This document shows positions 9,001 to 17,142 of a stretch of DNA of 37,204 nucleotides, one piece after another; position 1 is the stretch's first letter; every line of letters begins with the position of its first letter. The notes under the pieces were generated by a model. The model did not search any database. It saw only the letters and a program-made list of their open reading frames with translations, and was not told the origin of the DNA. The position numbers were made by a program, and so were the translations under genes. The stretch is taken from IMG/VR virus record IMGVR_UViG_3300045789_000882, positions 1-37,204 of that record; one strand, written 5' to 3'. Source of the stretch: a virus.

Positions 9001-9656
9001 TGAGTTTTAAAAACCTCCAAATCATGATTAGCCAGCGGTGACGGATCTTTTCCCTCAAAATCTTTTATTAACGGCTGAGTTATACGAATCGTAAATTCAA
9101 CTGCCGCATAAGCTTTCATCTCATTATTTAACACGTATGTGTAATTTTCTTTGCGCGTAGTTACATCCGAAACTTTTATATATTGTTCAGCTGTAGGTGT
9201 TTTAAACACAAGAACATCACCGTTACGAGGGGCGTCTGATTCGCGATCAGCATACATAACAACCGCACTCTGACCCCTGCGCTGAGTACCAACGGGGCGC
9301 AGCGGCGATCGCGTACCCATAACAACAAATTGCTCGACACTGTCCTGGGCAAACTGACGTTCGTCGTAGTGATCACCCGTTGAGAACAGTAACGTGCTTA
9401 CGTTACCAGCCACTGAATCGCTTTGAATAATGGCATGGCCACCTAAGAATTTATCGACATTTGCAGAGCGAATAGCACAGAACAATTTCCGCAGTGAAAC
9501 GCCGCCATAAGCCAGCATTGTGCGCGGAATGTCATCCCATAAATTGTTAACGTCTCCGCTGGCGATTGCTGTGCCCGTCATTTGGCCACCGCCATCGCTG
9601 TTATCGCTCACCCGCTCTGGACGCATGATTTGTACATCTGTTGCATTAATTGCCAT
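6084..9656 (-). CDS. Large tail-tip / tail structural protein, 1190 residues
   Basis: This is the largest protein in the window. Its N-terminus has a run common to a family of large tail proteins from B3/D3112-type and related siphophages: an 'RPERVSDNSDGGGQMTG' stretch near residues 13-28, then 'WDDIPRTMLAYGGVSLRKLF' near 40-59. The remaining thousand residues are almost wholly strand-rich with repeated threonine/serine-valine segments, suggesting tandem beta-sandwich domains. It lies downstream of the tape measure gene and a 123-residue minor tail gene, in the place of the central tip or fibre protein. It is the best candidate for host recognition in the absence of a conventional fibre gene. 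Family memory is qualitative. Confidence 0.62.
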   Translation of the reverse strand: MAINATDVQIMRPERVSDNSDGGGQMTGTAIASGDVNNLWDDIPRTMLAYGGVSLRKLFCAIRSANVDKFLGGHAIIQSDSVAGNVSTLLFSTGDHYDERQFAQDSVEQFVVMGTRSPLRPVGTQRRGQSAVVMYADRESDAPRNGDVLVFKTPTAEQYIKVSDVTTRKENYTYVLNNEMKAYAAVEFTIRITQPLIKDFEGKDPSPLANHDLEVFKTQSAASAHYYGIKPLAADAAIGEATVKADGIFQSIVPTATTESALLDQKPGLSLQVLQPTAELFIEKSMGLLSGSVLLTLSNCFTPGSLEVVVAGTVYHDAGSVLELVSGTSRLDLDLTFINGIEGTINLVISGTSNVVVRYIPAVAVELIPYTESVDINMGNRQLTYVEQLSPAPMPGGLRIEYQYLGSWYELTDNGAGVISGEGATGVINNNSGSLSYSLPVEPDDGSKMIYTWARSPYEIDGAVQESPSSAFIKLPLPTDAVAGTVVLTWDSNASSCTAIEASDQKISGDASGSVLGNEISFTPNSNDFPTSDIYISYSKRAASAINVDKQINVKNGGLLTVNLGDTNIDAASVALSLSVFVGASTIQSGSETLTSFRNTLSFKGRSNGDLVQLHKSGFGTGVNSVVGSIDEATGIVTLDCDTLQQRVRDFEYTSTKERLTYTRVKTQTVLSQAVTISYHNTFSPTPQTYSVPVADLDIEIPLGFELLVPGALAMDLGGVRVIDRGDGALYKNWNEQTGAGVRCGDINYSTAEMVMSYSSLRSDMSSFSCNIVSLASGLVAASAVTSVVFRTKASPLRPSGLQFLARRVSDTALLRAESINDGTISGAFDSNNVLGSLPQPTIRSGYNIPIIPESLGGGSASGSADYQSGIVEINFTQPVILSTLTYNAVAYSTVPLSSDILGVNPVKLPTDGRVPIFQPGYIVVIHNEKQIANATPTAGQIIDCGRARLAQAVIKDDNGLELDAAQYSVNKKTGIVTLADPFVAQTADTTSLAMPLTLTHRIEDICAVGRVNIDGTMSLLTQLVHDYSAGDSFVSSAISFATMQARVHTHFTQKIDQSGLFENVLVGDATVSSYDDINYPILIDNISAVQERWKIRFTNNSGFELIGETFGLIAVGSTAVDFSPINPMTDAPYFTIKSAGWGSGWVTNNILRFNTDAAAKPIWAIRTVLPSTAQIEKDFINIEFRGDAD

Positions 9657-9668
9657 GGTTTAAAATTC

Positions 9669-10040
9669 CTAAAGAACAGGTTCGACTGTTAATAAATTAA
9701 TGGTGAGTTCGTATAACGTGTCAGAAGTTGGCGCAACTTCTGGACTGAGTAAAATTGCTTCAACCCCGCCCGATTCAATATCAAACACAACAGAATAAGT
9801 GCCATTGTTACTGACGAAACTCATAACCGCGTTAGCACTTTCTAATGTTTTTAATACCGTGATTTCTGCACGAGTCGCCCAAGCACCCGTGAGTTTTATT
9901 TTTTGCCCATAGCTGAGCGGTACATGCTCAATAACAGCACCACCCGAGACAGTACGCTCGACGGACTGCGCAAGGGTTTTATGTTCAAATTCGTTTTGCC
10001 AGTATAGATTTTCAGGCAAGTCTAAATTTTCTAAACGCAT
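9669..10040 (-). CDS. Minor tail protein
   Basis: The 123-residue protein directly follows the tape measure gene. Its pattern ('LDLPENLYWQNEFEH' near the N-terminus, then a 'VPLSYGQKIKLTG' strand, a 'WATRAEITVLKTLE' helix and a strand pair ending 'LYELTINLLTV') matches small tail proteins found after the tape measure in many proteobacterial siphophages. A distal-tail-like bridge between tube and tip is plausible. AAGGA precedes the ATG at good spacing. Twelve bases separate it from the 1190-residue gene. Confidence 0.65.
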   Translation of the reverse strand: MRLENLDLPENLYWQNEFEHKTLAQSVERTVSGGAVIEHVPLSYGQKIKLTGAWATRAEITVLKTLESANAVMSFVSNNGTYSVVFDIESGGVEAILLSPEVAPTSDTLYELTINLLTVEPVL

Positions 10041-10071
10041 TGTTTTTTCCTTTTTGCCTTTATCTTTTTAA

Positions 10072-13000
10072 TTACTGAGAGCGCATTCCCGCATCTTCTA
10101 AAACAGCTAATAAATTTGCAACAGACTGTTGATCGCCATTGAGTGTTACCGTTTTATTGCCCGTGGGTGATTGCAGATTAATAGTAGTGCTGGGTGAGTT
10201 AGACGGTGATGAACGCGATGTATTTTTGGTTTCGCGCTCACTTTCACGCGTTTGATTATTTTTTTCTCTGCGCACTTGGTCAAGCACTCGCAACGCTTCG
10301 GTATAAGATGCGATCGCTTCTTTATTTCCGTAGAGTTTCGCATCTTCAATCGCGGCGTTTAATTCTTCACGTTTACGATTGTAATCACGCTGCGCTATTG
10401 CATCTTGATTGCCCTGCAATGAATCTAATTCATTTTGCAAACCGTCTAGCGTATTTTGTGCATTGGCATTCATTTGCAGTAGTTTTTGATTTGCACTGTC
10501 TAGGGCACTACGAAGTTGCGACAGATCTTCTTGGCCTAATAAACTCATATTGCTGATTGAGTTTTCAGCTGAGTTTAGGAATGATTCGTTAATGCCCTCA
10601 CCTGATTTAATGACATCGAGATATTCTAGGAATTTTATTTTCTGCGAGTTGTAGGCGATTTCTACTTCATTCTGAGCATTCAGAACGGCACCCGAGAAAC
10701 GAGCAATACCTGTGGCATCAAACAGCGTCAGATTGTCTCGGCCCAGCGCACTGATCTCGACATGCGCCGAATCAATACCCGCTTTTAATGATTCAATTTC
10801 ATCAAGCACAGGCTGAACATCTATACCCATTTTATTGCTAAACGCCGCACCCGCTGCGTCGCTTAATGCATAGACTTCTGATTTAACACTATTGAAAAAC
10901 TCAGCAAGGCTCGAAGCCGCACCGCGAACATCACGATCACTTTTTTCTGCAGCATCCGCGAGCATTTCAACCTTCTCACTTGCTTGCTCTGCACTTTTTC
11001 CAGCTTGTTCGATGCCCGCTGACATTTGAGCGCCGGCACTTACACCCGCGCCGCCAACCTCAGTTATCTTTTCTTTTAATTGAGCATACTGCGCATACGT
11101 TATTTGCCCTTTCTTTCTAAATTCGTTAATAGAGTCTGATAATGCTAATCCGTCGGCCTCGGTTTTTATGCCTGCGATTGCCTTACCCAACCCCTCGAAA
11201 ACGGCTTTATTATCACCGGCACCATCACCAATACTTGAAAGATTATCACTCAGCGCATTTAGATCTTTTAGCGACTGCTCAACCCCAGAGCTAATGCCGT
11301 TTGTTAATTCAGCCTGTTCTATACCCAGTCTTTTTAGTGATGCTGTAATGCTTGATTCATCAAACTGATTCATTAAGCGCTGCAAGTATTCAATCTTTAC
11401 GCCAGCGCCATCAGCACCTTGCGCAGCTACTGCCATGGCTTCGCGGATCTGTTGACCAAAGCGCAAACGTTCTTCGTCTGATAATTTATCCAATGCGATT
11501 ACTAAGCCATCATCTATTTGCTGGGCTGTAAGACTTCCCATTTGTTGTGCTGATTGCAGCGCCAACACAAACCCGCCAACACCTTCAATACCACCGTTTA
11601 ATGCTTGCAATAATTGATCATTTAAAACGCTGGCCAACTTACTATTATCAGACGCTGCATCTTTTAGCGATTCGGATGTATTGCGCATTGATTGTGTCAA
11701 TAGATCCTGATTAAAAACCGAGCCTTTAACCGACTCTGAAACAGACGATTGACGCTGCGCGAACAATTCAGCCCCTTGCGCTGCATTCAAATACTGATTC
11801 AATTGCTCATCGATCACGATATTGCCTAAACGAATCTGAGCCTCAAGATCAGCCATTGATTGCACGGCAATTCCTGTACTTTCAGCAATTGCAAGTAACC
11901 GTGCATCAACCGCACTTTGTGAATCAGCCTGCTGACGTTGCGCCGCTTCTAGTTTATTAATTTCAATACCCAGCTCTTTATAGGCCGATACCACGTTAAA
12001 GATTTGCTGAATAACAAAGGCACCCATGGCCGCCTTTGCTGCCGTAGCCAGCCTGAGCAACGAGAAACTAGCGCCCTTTGCAGAATTGTCTACTGCAATA
12101 AAACCCAATGCCGCCGCTTTTAATTGACCCGCCCAACTGACAACTTTTAAACCTAGCCACGCTTGGCCTAGCGTTAATAAAGTGCCTGATAATTCATACA
12201 CAGTGGTTGCAAACGACTTAACAGATTCAGCACCCAAGATGAACGTATCTGCAATTTGCTTGGCTATTTTTTCGAGCTGTCCGTTATTGCCTAGCTCCTC
12301 AAACTTGGCGATTAAATCGGTCGCCTGCTGTTTTAAATAATCAAACACGCCCGCATCAGCGATCATGCGAGAGAACTGGGTAAAACGGTCTTGCAGATTT
12401 GAAACCAAACCCGCTAATGTTTCCATTTGCTTTGCTGCAGCGCCGGAGCTTTCTTGCCCCATAGCTTCAATTAGTAGGCTAATTTCGCGACGACCCAACT
12501 GGCCAGCCGTAGACATTTTTTGAAGTTCTTGGGTTGTTTTACCCGTGGCTTTTGATAACAAATCCCACGCGGGCACACCGCGTTCAATCAGCTGCAATAC
12601 TTCTTCTTGCTGTAGTTTTTGCTTACCCCACGCTTGACCAAGCGCCGTTACGATGCCTTTTAATTCCTCTTGGCCACCACCCAATTTTGCTGTTTGATCT
12701 GAGATCGCTTGCAGTGATCCGTTCATAGGATCGATGCCAAACGTTTTTAATTGTGCAAACGCCTCAGCTGTTTCGGCTAATTGAAACGGCACATCACGCG
12801 CAAATTCTTCAATGTAGCCCAACTCTAAATCACTTAACCGCGCGCCGAATTTTTCGAATTGAATACCTGAATCATAAACAGAGCTACCCAATTTAGAGAA
12901 AGAGTTTTGTATTTTGTTTACCAGGGTATACACACCCAAAAAGCCAGCGGCCTTGGTTATAAAGCCACCCATACTGGTTGTTGATTTTTCTGTAGCCGCT

Positions 13001-13503
13001 GAGTATTCGCCTGTTTTTTTACGCAGTGATTCTAGGCGCTGGTTGTTCGCCTGCATTGCGCCTTTTGTATTGTTTAACGATGCGGTTAATTTAATTTGTG
13101 AACCGGCCATGTCGTTAATATCGACACTCGCACGCTCTAATGTTTTTTCTAAGTTTTTAACGGTTTTCTGAGTAGCAGCCCACTCTTTTTTTGCTGCACT
13201 GGATGAGATCTTTGCTTTATCTAATGCTAAAGCAAGCTCGGGTGTCTTCTCTGCTTTAAGCGCCGCCTTTAAACGAATAACTTCTAGCTGTGCCGAATCA
13301 AAAGATTTTTCGGCTTCGGTTGCGGAATCTCGTACATCGTCTAGTGAGTCGATGGCCTTTTGGGCACCTTCAAATTGTGATAACGATTTTTCTAACTCAA
13401 GCGCCCGGTCCTTTGCTTTGTTTAATGATTTGGTTGCGTCATCAACAGGGGGAGACAGTTTGTTTTTTGCTTGCAGAATAAGACTGACAATTTTTGAAGC
13501 CAC
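10072..13503 (-). CDS. Tail tape measure protein
   Basis: The 1143-residue protein has a long alpha-helical, coiled-coil N-terminus (about 20-170), a tape-measure N-terminal domain (TIGR02675-like, about 205-370, with 'FARDVPFQLAETAEAF' and 'QLIERGVPAWDLLSKATG'), a hydrophobic segment around 425-520, and a coiled-coil C-terminus. Tape measure length sets tail length at about 0.15 nm per residue, which predicts a tail near 170 nm. Translation starts at GTG with AGGG seven bases upstream. The gene sits 137 bases downstream of the tail-tube gene, with a terminator but no chaperone genes between them. Confidence 0.92.
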   Translation of the reverse strand: MASKIVSLILQAKNKLSPPVDDATKSLNKAKDRALELEKSLSQFEGAQKAIDSLDDVRDSATEAEKSFDSAQLEVIRLKAALKAEKTPELALALDKAKISSSAAKKEWAATQKTVKNLEKTLERASVDINDMAGSQIKLTASLNNTKGAMQANNQRLESLRKKTGEYSAATEKSTTSMGGFITKAAGFLGVYTLVNKIQNSFSKLGSSVYDSGIQFEKFGARLSDLELGYIEEFARDVPFQLAETAEAFAQLKTFGIDPMNGSLQAISDQTAKLGGGQEELKGIVTALGQAWGKQKLQQEEVLQLIERGVPAWDLLSKATGKTTQELQKMSTAGQLGRREISLLIEAMGQESSGAAAKQMETLAGLVSNLQDRFTQFSRMIADAGVFDYLKQQATDLIAKFEELGNNGQLEKIAKQIADTFILGAESVKSFATTVYELSGTLLTLGQAWLGLKVVSWAGQLKAAALGFIAVDNSAKGASFSLLRLATAAKAAMGAFVIQQIFNVVSAYKELGIEINKLEAAQRQQADSQSAVDARLLAIAESTGIAVQSMADLEAQIRLGNIVIDEQLNQYLNAAQGAELFAQRQSSVSESVKGSVFNQDLLTQSMRNTSESLKDAASDNSKLASVLNDQLLQALNGGIEGVGGFVLALQSAQQMGSLTAQQIDDGLVIALDKLSDEERLRFGQQIREAMAVAAQGADGAGVKIEYLQRLMNQFDESSITASLKRLGIEQAELTNGISSGVEQSLKDLNALSDNLSSIGDGAGDNKAVFEGLGKAIAGIKTEADGLALSDSINEFRKKGQITYAQYAQLKEKITEVGGAGVSAGAQMSAGIEQAGKSAEQASEKVEMLADAAEKSDRDVRGAASSLAEFFNSVKSEVYALSDAAGAAFSNKMGIDVQPVLDEIESLKAGIDSAHVEISALGRDNLTLFDATGIARFSGAVLNAQNEVEIAYNSQKIKFLEYLDVIKSGEGINESFLNSAENSISNMSLLGQEDLSQLRSALDSANQKLLQMNANAQNTLDGLQNELDSLQGNQDAIAQRDYNRKREELNAAIEDAKLYGNKEAIASYTEALRVLDQVRREKNNQTRESERETKNTSRSSPSNSPSTTINLQSPTGNKTVTLNGDQQSVANLLAVLEDAGMRSQ

Positions 13504-13560
13504 GGGAATGCCCTATTAATTAAAAGCTAATATTGAAATAAAAAGAAAAAATATTTACTG

Positions 13561-13609
13561 AAAATAAAAATAAAAAAGGCGCATTAATCGTTTAACCGAT
13601 GCGCCTTTT
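13561..13609 (-). terminator. Intrinsic terminator after the tail-tube gene
   Basis: An 11-base perfect stem, AAAAGGCGCAT (13574-13584) with ATGCGCCTTTT (13599-13609), encloses a 14-base loop. On the minus strand it is followed by a long T-rich tract (complement of 13561-13577). The + strand reading also ends in T's, so it may work in both directions. It stands between the tail-tube stop and the tape measure start, inside the late operon. Confidence 0.85.
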
Positions 13610-13640
13610 ATTTTGCTAATCTACCGCTATGAATACAGCG

Positions 13641-14387
13641 TTAAACCATTTTGATGTTCATGTATTTTGAGATGCCAGCACCCGCTTTTGCTGGATCTTT
13701 TAGCACTGAGCCCGTTAACGACAACACACCAAAATCGTCAGAGATCAAACCAAGGCCAGAGGTTGGATCGAATTTATTGCGAAACAGTTCTGCAATAACT
13801 GGCTTGTCGCTGCGCGCTTCGTTCAAACCTTCAAACACTAGGCGATAGGCATCACCTGAGTTGGTTAGCATTTCTAGCACGTTGTGAGCCTTGGATAAGT
13901 AATCAACCAAGATTGGCGTGGCCGCTGTGATTGATCCACTGGCTTTAATCACGATACCCGCTGGGGATAGGTCGTAATCTGCGCCCAGTACATACGCTGG
14001 CGTGCCACCTGCACCGGTAACTACAACGCCAGCAGGATCGGTTAAATCTGGAACCGCTGTGAACGATACCAATGCACCAGGGTAAGCCGTGTGCGCTTCG
14101 TCGGTAATCGTTTCAGACACTGCAGCGGTCGTTGAACCGTACATGGCCATGGCTAGGTTTTCTGGTGACAATGAATTGATATCCATTGAATAATTCAATG
14201 CACTGATACGCGCAACTGAATCAGCCAAACCACCACCGCCCTGTACGTGGCTTTGCAATGTTTTTTTGTCGGTTTCAATCGACAATTCTAACTTTGACAC
14301 TTCACCAATCGGCAGTAAGCCTTTTGATGCGTTTAGGTTTTCTAAATAAACTTGGCCAGCGCCAATGTAAGTGTATAAATCACTCAT
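13641..14387 (-). CDS. Major tail tube protein
   Basis: The 248-residue protein lies between the tail terminator and the tape measure gene, the invariant tube position. The N-terminal pattern ('YTYIGAGQVYLENLNASKG', then 'IGEVSKLELSIETDKKTLQSHVQGG') is typical of siphophage tube proteins. A second strand-rich region around 95-165 (PGALVSFTAVPDL through 'PAYVLGADYDLSPAG') may be an inserted Ig-like domain displayed on the tail surface. AAAAGGAAAA upstream of the ATG is a strong ribosome binding site, as expected for an abundant protein. A terminator follows the stop. Confidence 0.85.
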   Translation of the reverse strand: MSDLYTYIGAGQVYLENLNASKGLLPIGEVSKLELSIETDKKTLQSHVQGGGGLADSVARISALNYSMDINSLSPENLAMAMYGSTTAAVSETITDEAHTAYPGALVSFTAVPDLTDPAGVVVTGAGGTPAYVLGADYDLSPAGIVIKASGSITAATPILVDYLSKAHNVLEMLTNSGDAYRLVFEGLNEARSDKPVIAELFRNKFDPTSGLGLISDDFGVLSLTGSVLKDPAKAGAGISKYMNIKMV

Positions 14388-14423
14388 GAGTTTTCCTTTT
14401 TACATTTTTGGTTTGGGTTTTTC

Positions 14424-14855
14424 TTAAGAAAGTGTTTCCACATACACAGTGGTGAACTCGATAGAGACAACCGCTCTACCGCTGCCACCGGCTGGGTAAC
14501 TGATTTGAAGTGAGCCTAAAGATTGTTCTTTAACCCCCTCGATTTTTGGCAGCAGTGCTGATGCCAGCTCTACTTTTATTTGGTCTAACAGCTGTTCGGT
14601 TTCGGCTTCCCATTCAACAGGAATATCAACCGCCCATTCTTGCTTCCACATAACCGCACTGGCGTTGCCTGCCTGCGATTGGCCGTCTAATGTCCACAGC
14701 ACTGCATAGCGCCCCACTGTCGGGATGCTGTCTTTTTTACGCGCCTCAATTGGGTTCAATACGGCCTGTATGTTGCTGGCTTTGTTGTTTTCAGCGCGCA
14801 GTGATGCAAGGCGCGACTGTATAGCCAGACGCACTTCATGGGTTTTGGTTGTCAT
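14424..14855 (-). CDS. Tail terminator / tail completion protein
   Basis: The 143-residue protein has the order helix ('HEVRLAIQSRLASL'), strand pair, helix ('ETEQLLDQIKVELASAL') and terminal strands ending 'GRAVVSIEFTTVYVETLS'. This matches the lambda gpU-type tail terminator fold in which a C-terminal strand ends with an aromatic-hydrophobic pair. It lies directly before the tube gene and after the gpZ-like gene, the standard position. The assignment rests on size, predicted fold and synteny; direct motif evidence is weak. Confidence 0.6.
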   Translation of the reverse strand: MTTKTHEVRLAIQSRLASLRAENNKASNIQAVLNPIEARKKDSIPTVGRYAVLWTLDGQSQAGNASAVMWKQEWAVDIPVEWEAETEQLLDQIKVELASALLPKIEGVKEQSLGSLQISYPAGGSGRAVVSIEFTTVYVETLS

Positions 14856-14874
14856 GGGATTCTCGTTAACCGAT

Positions 14875-15453
14875 TTATTTAATCGCTTCGTCTAAAAGAT
14901 AAGTAAGCCGATCGTTAAGCCGCACCTGCGCTTGGTTTTGAACTTCATTTTCTGGCAGATCTAAATAAGCCGTCGCTAGACTTGGCCCCATGGCAGCTGT
15001 CATCTTGCCTTTGCCGTAGGTGTAAGTTTTAGCGCCTTTGCGTTTTTCATTGCGAGTAGATAGCGGGGTTTGTCGTTTGCCGAGTTGGTTGATAAAACCC
15101 GCTGCAACTTTTTGCCCACCCGTTACCCAGTCAACTAATATTTGCGATCGAGTGGCGTTAATACCTGCAGCTTTTTGGCTGTAGTTATATTCTTCAACGG
15201 GAATGCCTGCACTGCTGAAATAGATTTTCGCCCCTGGCCACTTAGTCGATGCTCGAGTAATACGCGCATTTTTACGGATAACACCGCGACCAATTCCGGT
15301 ACCGCCCGAGACTTCACTAATCAACCAAGTATCGCGCAGATCGTTTGCCGCTTCGGTTGATGCTTGGCGCGTTAACGCATCCGCACCTTTGCCTAGTGAA
15401 TCCAACATTTTGATGGTTTCGTCTAAGCCCGATACAATTACGTTGCTTGCCAT
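14875..15453 (-). CDS. Minor tail protein of the HK97 gp10 / gpZ type
   Basis: The 192-residue protein has an amphipathic N-terminal helix ('GLDETIKMLDSLGKGADALTR'), a central basic beta region ('RGVIRKNARITRASTKWPGAKIYFS') and a C-terminal helix, the layout of phage tail-completion proteins of the gpZ and HK97 gp10 group. ATG at 15453 is chosen over an in-frame GTG at 15459 because GAGG is then correctly spaced. The gene belongs to the head-tail joining block and is followed 19 bases later by the tail terminator gene. Confidence 0.65.
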   Translation of the reverse strand: MASNVIVSGLDETIKMLDSLGKGADALTRQASTEAANDLRDTWLISEVSGGTGIGRGVIRKNARITRASTKWPGAKIYFSSAGIPVEEYNYSQKAAGINATRSQILVDWVTGGQKVAAGFINQLGKRQTPLSTRNEKRKGAKTYTYGKGKMTAAMGPSLATAYLDLPENEVQNQAQVRLNDRLTYLLDEAIK

Positions 15454-15474
15454 AAACACCTCAACTAATGAGCA

Positions 15475-16038
15475 CTACTGATAACCTAAAAACTCGACCC
15501 ACGCGGCGCTGACGTGTGAATCTGATGTTTCACTGTCGTGCTCTATAATTCGATATTGAGCACCTGCTAGCGTAAATTCGTGGCCGATCACTGGCCGATA
15601 TTGTGAACTGATAAACTCTGCAGTACGCCGTTCTGTCTCTACACCAGCGCTTAAAAATTCGTGTTCGCCTTGTGGCTTTACGCGGTATTGCGTTAACGCG
15701 CATTTAACTTGCGCACCGTCTTGCGGCTCCCCTAGTGCTAAGATTATAACCATAGCCCCCACAAATTCTGTGCAACTACTGATGGCATCGCGTTGTGATC
15801 CGTCGGGATTACTGACTCCGTTGACAAGAAACACACGTGGTCCAATGTGCCAGTAATTACCTGGAACAAGCGGCGGTTGCCATCGGCTGCGGATTGTTAT
15901 TTTTGCGTTGCTTTTTAAGCCTTCGCTGAATCCGATTCCAGTGTCTTTGTCTTCTAACCCAACTAGCTGAACAGCCCCTACTGGGTAGCCGTTTTGATCG
16001 ACGAGTGTAGCCGCGTCTTTTAATTGCCCTGCTCTCAT
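15475..16038 (-). CDS. Head-tail joining (head closure) protein with duplicated domain
   Basis: The 187-residue protein seems to hold two copies of a head-closure/adaptor domain. The first copy runs through 'KITIRSRWQPPLVPGNYWHI' and 'VFLVNGVSNPD'; the second through 'AEFISSQYRPVIGHEFTLAG' and 'QYRIIEHDSETSD'. The two segments align over about 50 residues without a gap. Proteins of this group (SPP1 gp16-like) plug the head-tail connector. Usual length is 100-120 residues, so the doubling is notable. ATG at 16038 with GAGG at five bases' spacing is chosen over an in-frame GTG two codons upstream. Confidence 0.62.
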   Translation of the reverse strand: MRAGQLKDAATLVDQNGYPVGAVQLVGLEDKDTGIGFSEGLKSNAKITIRSRWQPPLVPGNYWHIGPRVFLVNGVSNPDGSQRDAISSCTEFVGAMVIILALGEPQDGAQVKCALTQYRVKPQGEHEFLSAGVETERRTAEFISSQYRPVIGHEFTLAGAQYRIIEHDSETSDSHVSAAWVEFLGYQ

Positions 16039-16067
16039 GCTCACCTCGATTTACCGTTGTTCGATTT

Positions 16068-16634
16068 TTACCAGAAGCGGCTAATGCGCAATGGGCTCAA
16101 TAAACTGTCGATGTAGCTAACACGGCTAACGACTGAGCCTAAGACCATGGTTTCGCGATGTTCGTACATTGATCCAATCGTGGCCAACATCCATTTTTTA
16201 ACCATTGCCGGTACCGCTGTGGCATTGCCATAACCTGCGCTGTAGGTCACTACTACTCGTTGGCCGATGAATTGTTTTGAGCTGATTACAGAATCATCAC
16301 CGGGTAAAAACTCGAACCCTGTGTGATCAACTGTTTCACCGTTAATTGTTACGCTGTCGATTGATTTAACTGGCCAGCGAATTAAAGGCAATGCGCTGTC
16401 GGCTTGGCCGATATTGCTAAACACTTGCTGCCATTTTTGGTCAATTAACGCGCGGCCTGTTTTTGATTCTGCTGATTCGCGTGCCGCTTGTATGTACATT
16501 GCCAAGTCGTCGTTGTGCAGATCGTGAGTGATGCCACGGTCTGATTTGACCTGATCTAGTGTAAGGGGCTCCAAAGCGGGAGCCTCTACACGGCTTAGAT
16601 GCCAATCCACGTTACGATGCTCGTGTATTAACAA
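16068..16634 (-). CDS. Head-tail connector protein, gp6-like
   Basis: About 188 residues. The opening 'EPLTLDQVKSDRGI' followed by 'DDLAMYIQAARESAESKTGRAL' is the signature of the HK97 gp6 / SPP1 gp15-like head-tail connector, whose helices form the ring below the portal. The C-terminal strand region with 'VTYSAGYG' and the 'VPAMVKKWMLATIGSMYEHRE' helix also fit. Start choice is uncertain. A TTG at 16634 overlaps the upstream gene; a GTG at 16610, just after the upstream stop, would give 180 residues. Neither has a strong ribosome binding site, so translational coupling to the upstream gene is likely. Confidence 0.78.
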   Translation of the reverse strand: MLIHEHRNVDWHLSRVEAPALEPLTLDQVKSDRGITHDLHNDDLAMYIQAARESAESKTGRALIDQKWQQVFSNIGQADSALPLIRWPVKSIDSVTINGETVDHTGFEFLPGDDSVISSKQFIGQRVVVTYSAGYGNATAVPAMVKKWMLATIGSMYEHRETMVLGSVVSRVSYIDSLLSPLRISRFW

Positions 16635-17052
16635 CGGTGCCTGTCATTGGCGTTGCTGGGGCATGACGTGCATCGAAGCCGAGCACTGCAAAACCTGACG
16701 TAATGCTTTCAGTTGTTGCTGTCAATGTGGCGCGTACGAATTGGTAGTCGTTATCAACATCTAATTCGCCTTGGCTTAGATCAAGCACGATGGGTTTATT
16801 TTCTACTAAATCGACAGTATCACGACCCACAATCGACTTTACTTCTGCAAAGTCGTCGGTGGTTGATTGTTCGAATTTAACAGTACCGGTTGCGCCAGCA
16901 CCGAACGCTCCGACGGTTCCAATTAATTGGATGTTGGCAAAGTCGGCCATGTCGATGGCAGCTGTTGAGTGAGAACCCGCAGCGTTGGCAGCGGATGCTA
17001 ATGCTGTGACGATAACTGCACGCATTGATGGATTTAGGCTTGATTGGCTCAT
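16612..17052 (-). CDS. Probable capsid accessory (decoration-like) or connector-adjacent structural protein
   Basis: This 146-residue, alanine/threonine-rich protein lies between the major capsid gene and the gp6-like connector. It has an alanine-rich N-terminal segment, then a series of strands ('NIQLIGTVGAFGAGATGTVKFEQSTTDD', 'FVRATLTATTESITSGFAVLGF' region) that suggest a compact beta-sandwich. The position suits a capsid-decorating or head-neck protein, but it has no motif that proves this. It is translated from a separate GAGCTC-type site after the terminator at 17094-17130. Confidence 0.5.
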   Translation of the reverse strand: MSQSSLNPSMRAVIVTALASAANAAGSHSTAAIDMADFANIQLIGTVGAFGAGATGTVKFEQSTTDDFAEVKSIVGRDTVDLVENKPIVLDLSQGELDVDNDYQFVRATLTATTESITSGFAVLGFDARHAPATPMTGTVVNTRAS

Positions 17053-17092
17053 GTGAGCTCCTTGGTCTTAATTTTTAATCGGATTGTTTTAA

Positions 17093-17132
17093 CTAAAAAA
17101 TGCTTGGTACCGTCACGGATGACAGTACCAGG
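17093..17132 (-). terminator. Intrinsic terminator after the major capsid gene
   Basis: On the minus strand CTGGTACTGTCA pairs with TGACGGTACCAAG around a TCCG loop (one wobble pair), followed by CATTTTTT. It lies 12 bases past the capsid gene stop, inside the late operon. It would lower read-through into the connector and tail genes. Confidence 0.8.
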
Positions 17133-17142
17133 TAATCAAACG

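Noticed and set aside
10206-10556. Plus-strand frame of 116 codons inside the tape measure gene
   Set aside because: Its H/C/F-rich composition is typical of the antisense of a glutamine- and leucine-rich coiled coil; no start signal was seen.
2426-13503. Search for a phage tail fibre with collagen-like or chaperone-assembly repeats
   Set aside because: No G-X-Y repeats, S74 peptidase or fibre-assembly gene was seen; the large strand-rich tip proteins are the only receptor-binding candidates.
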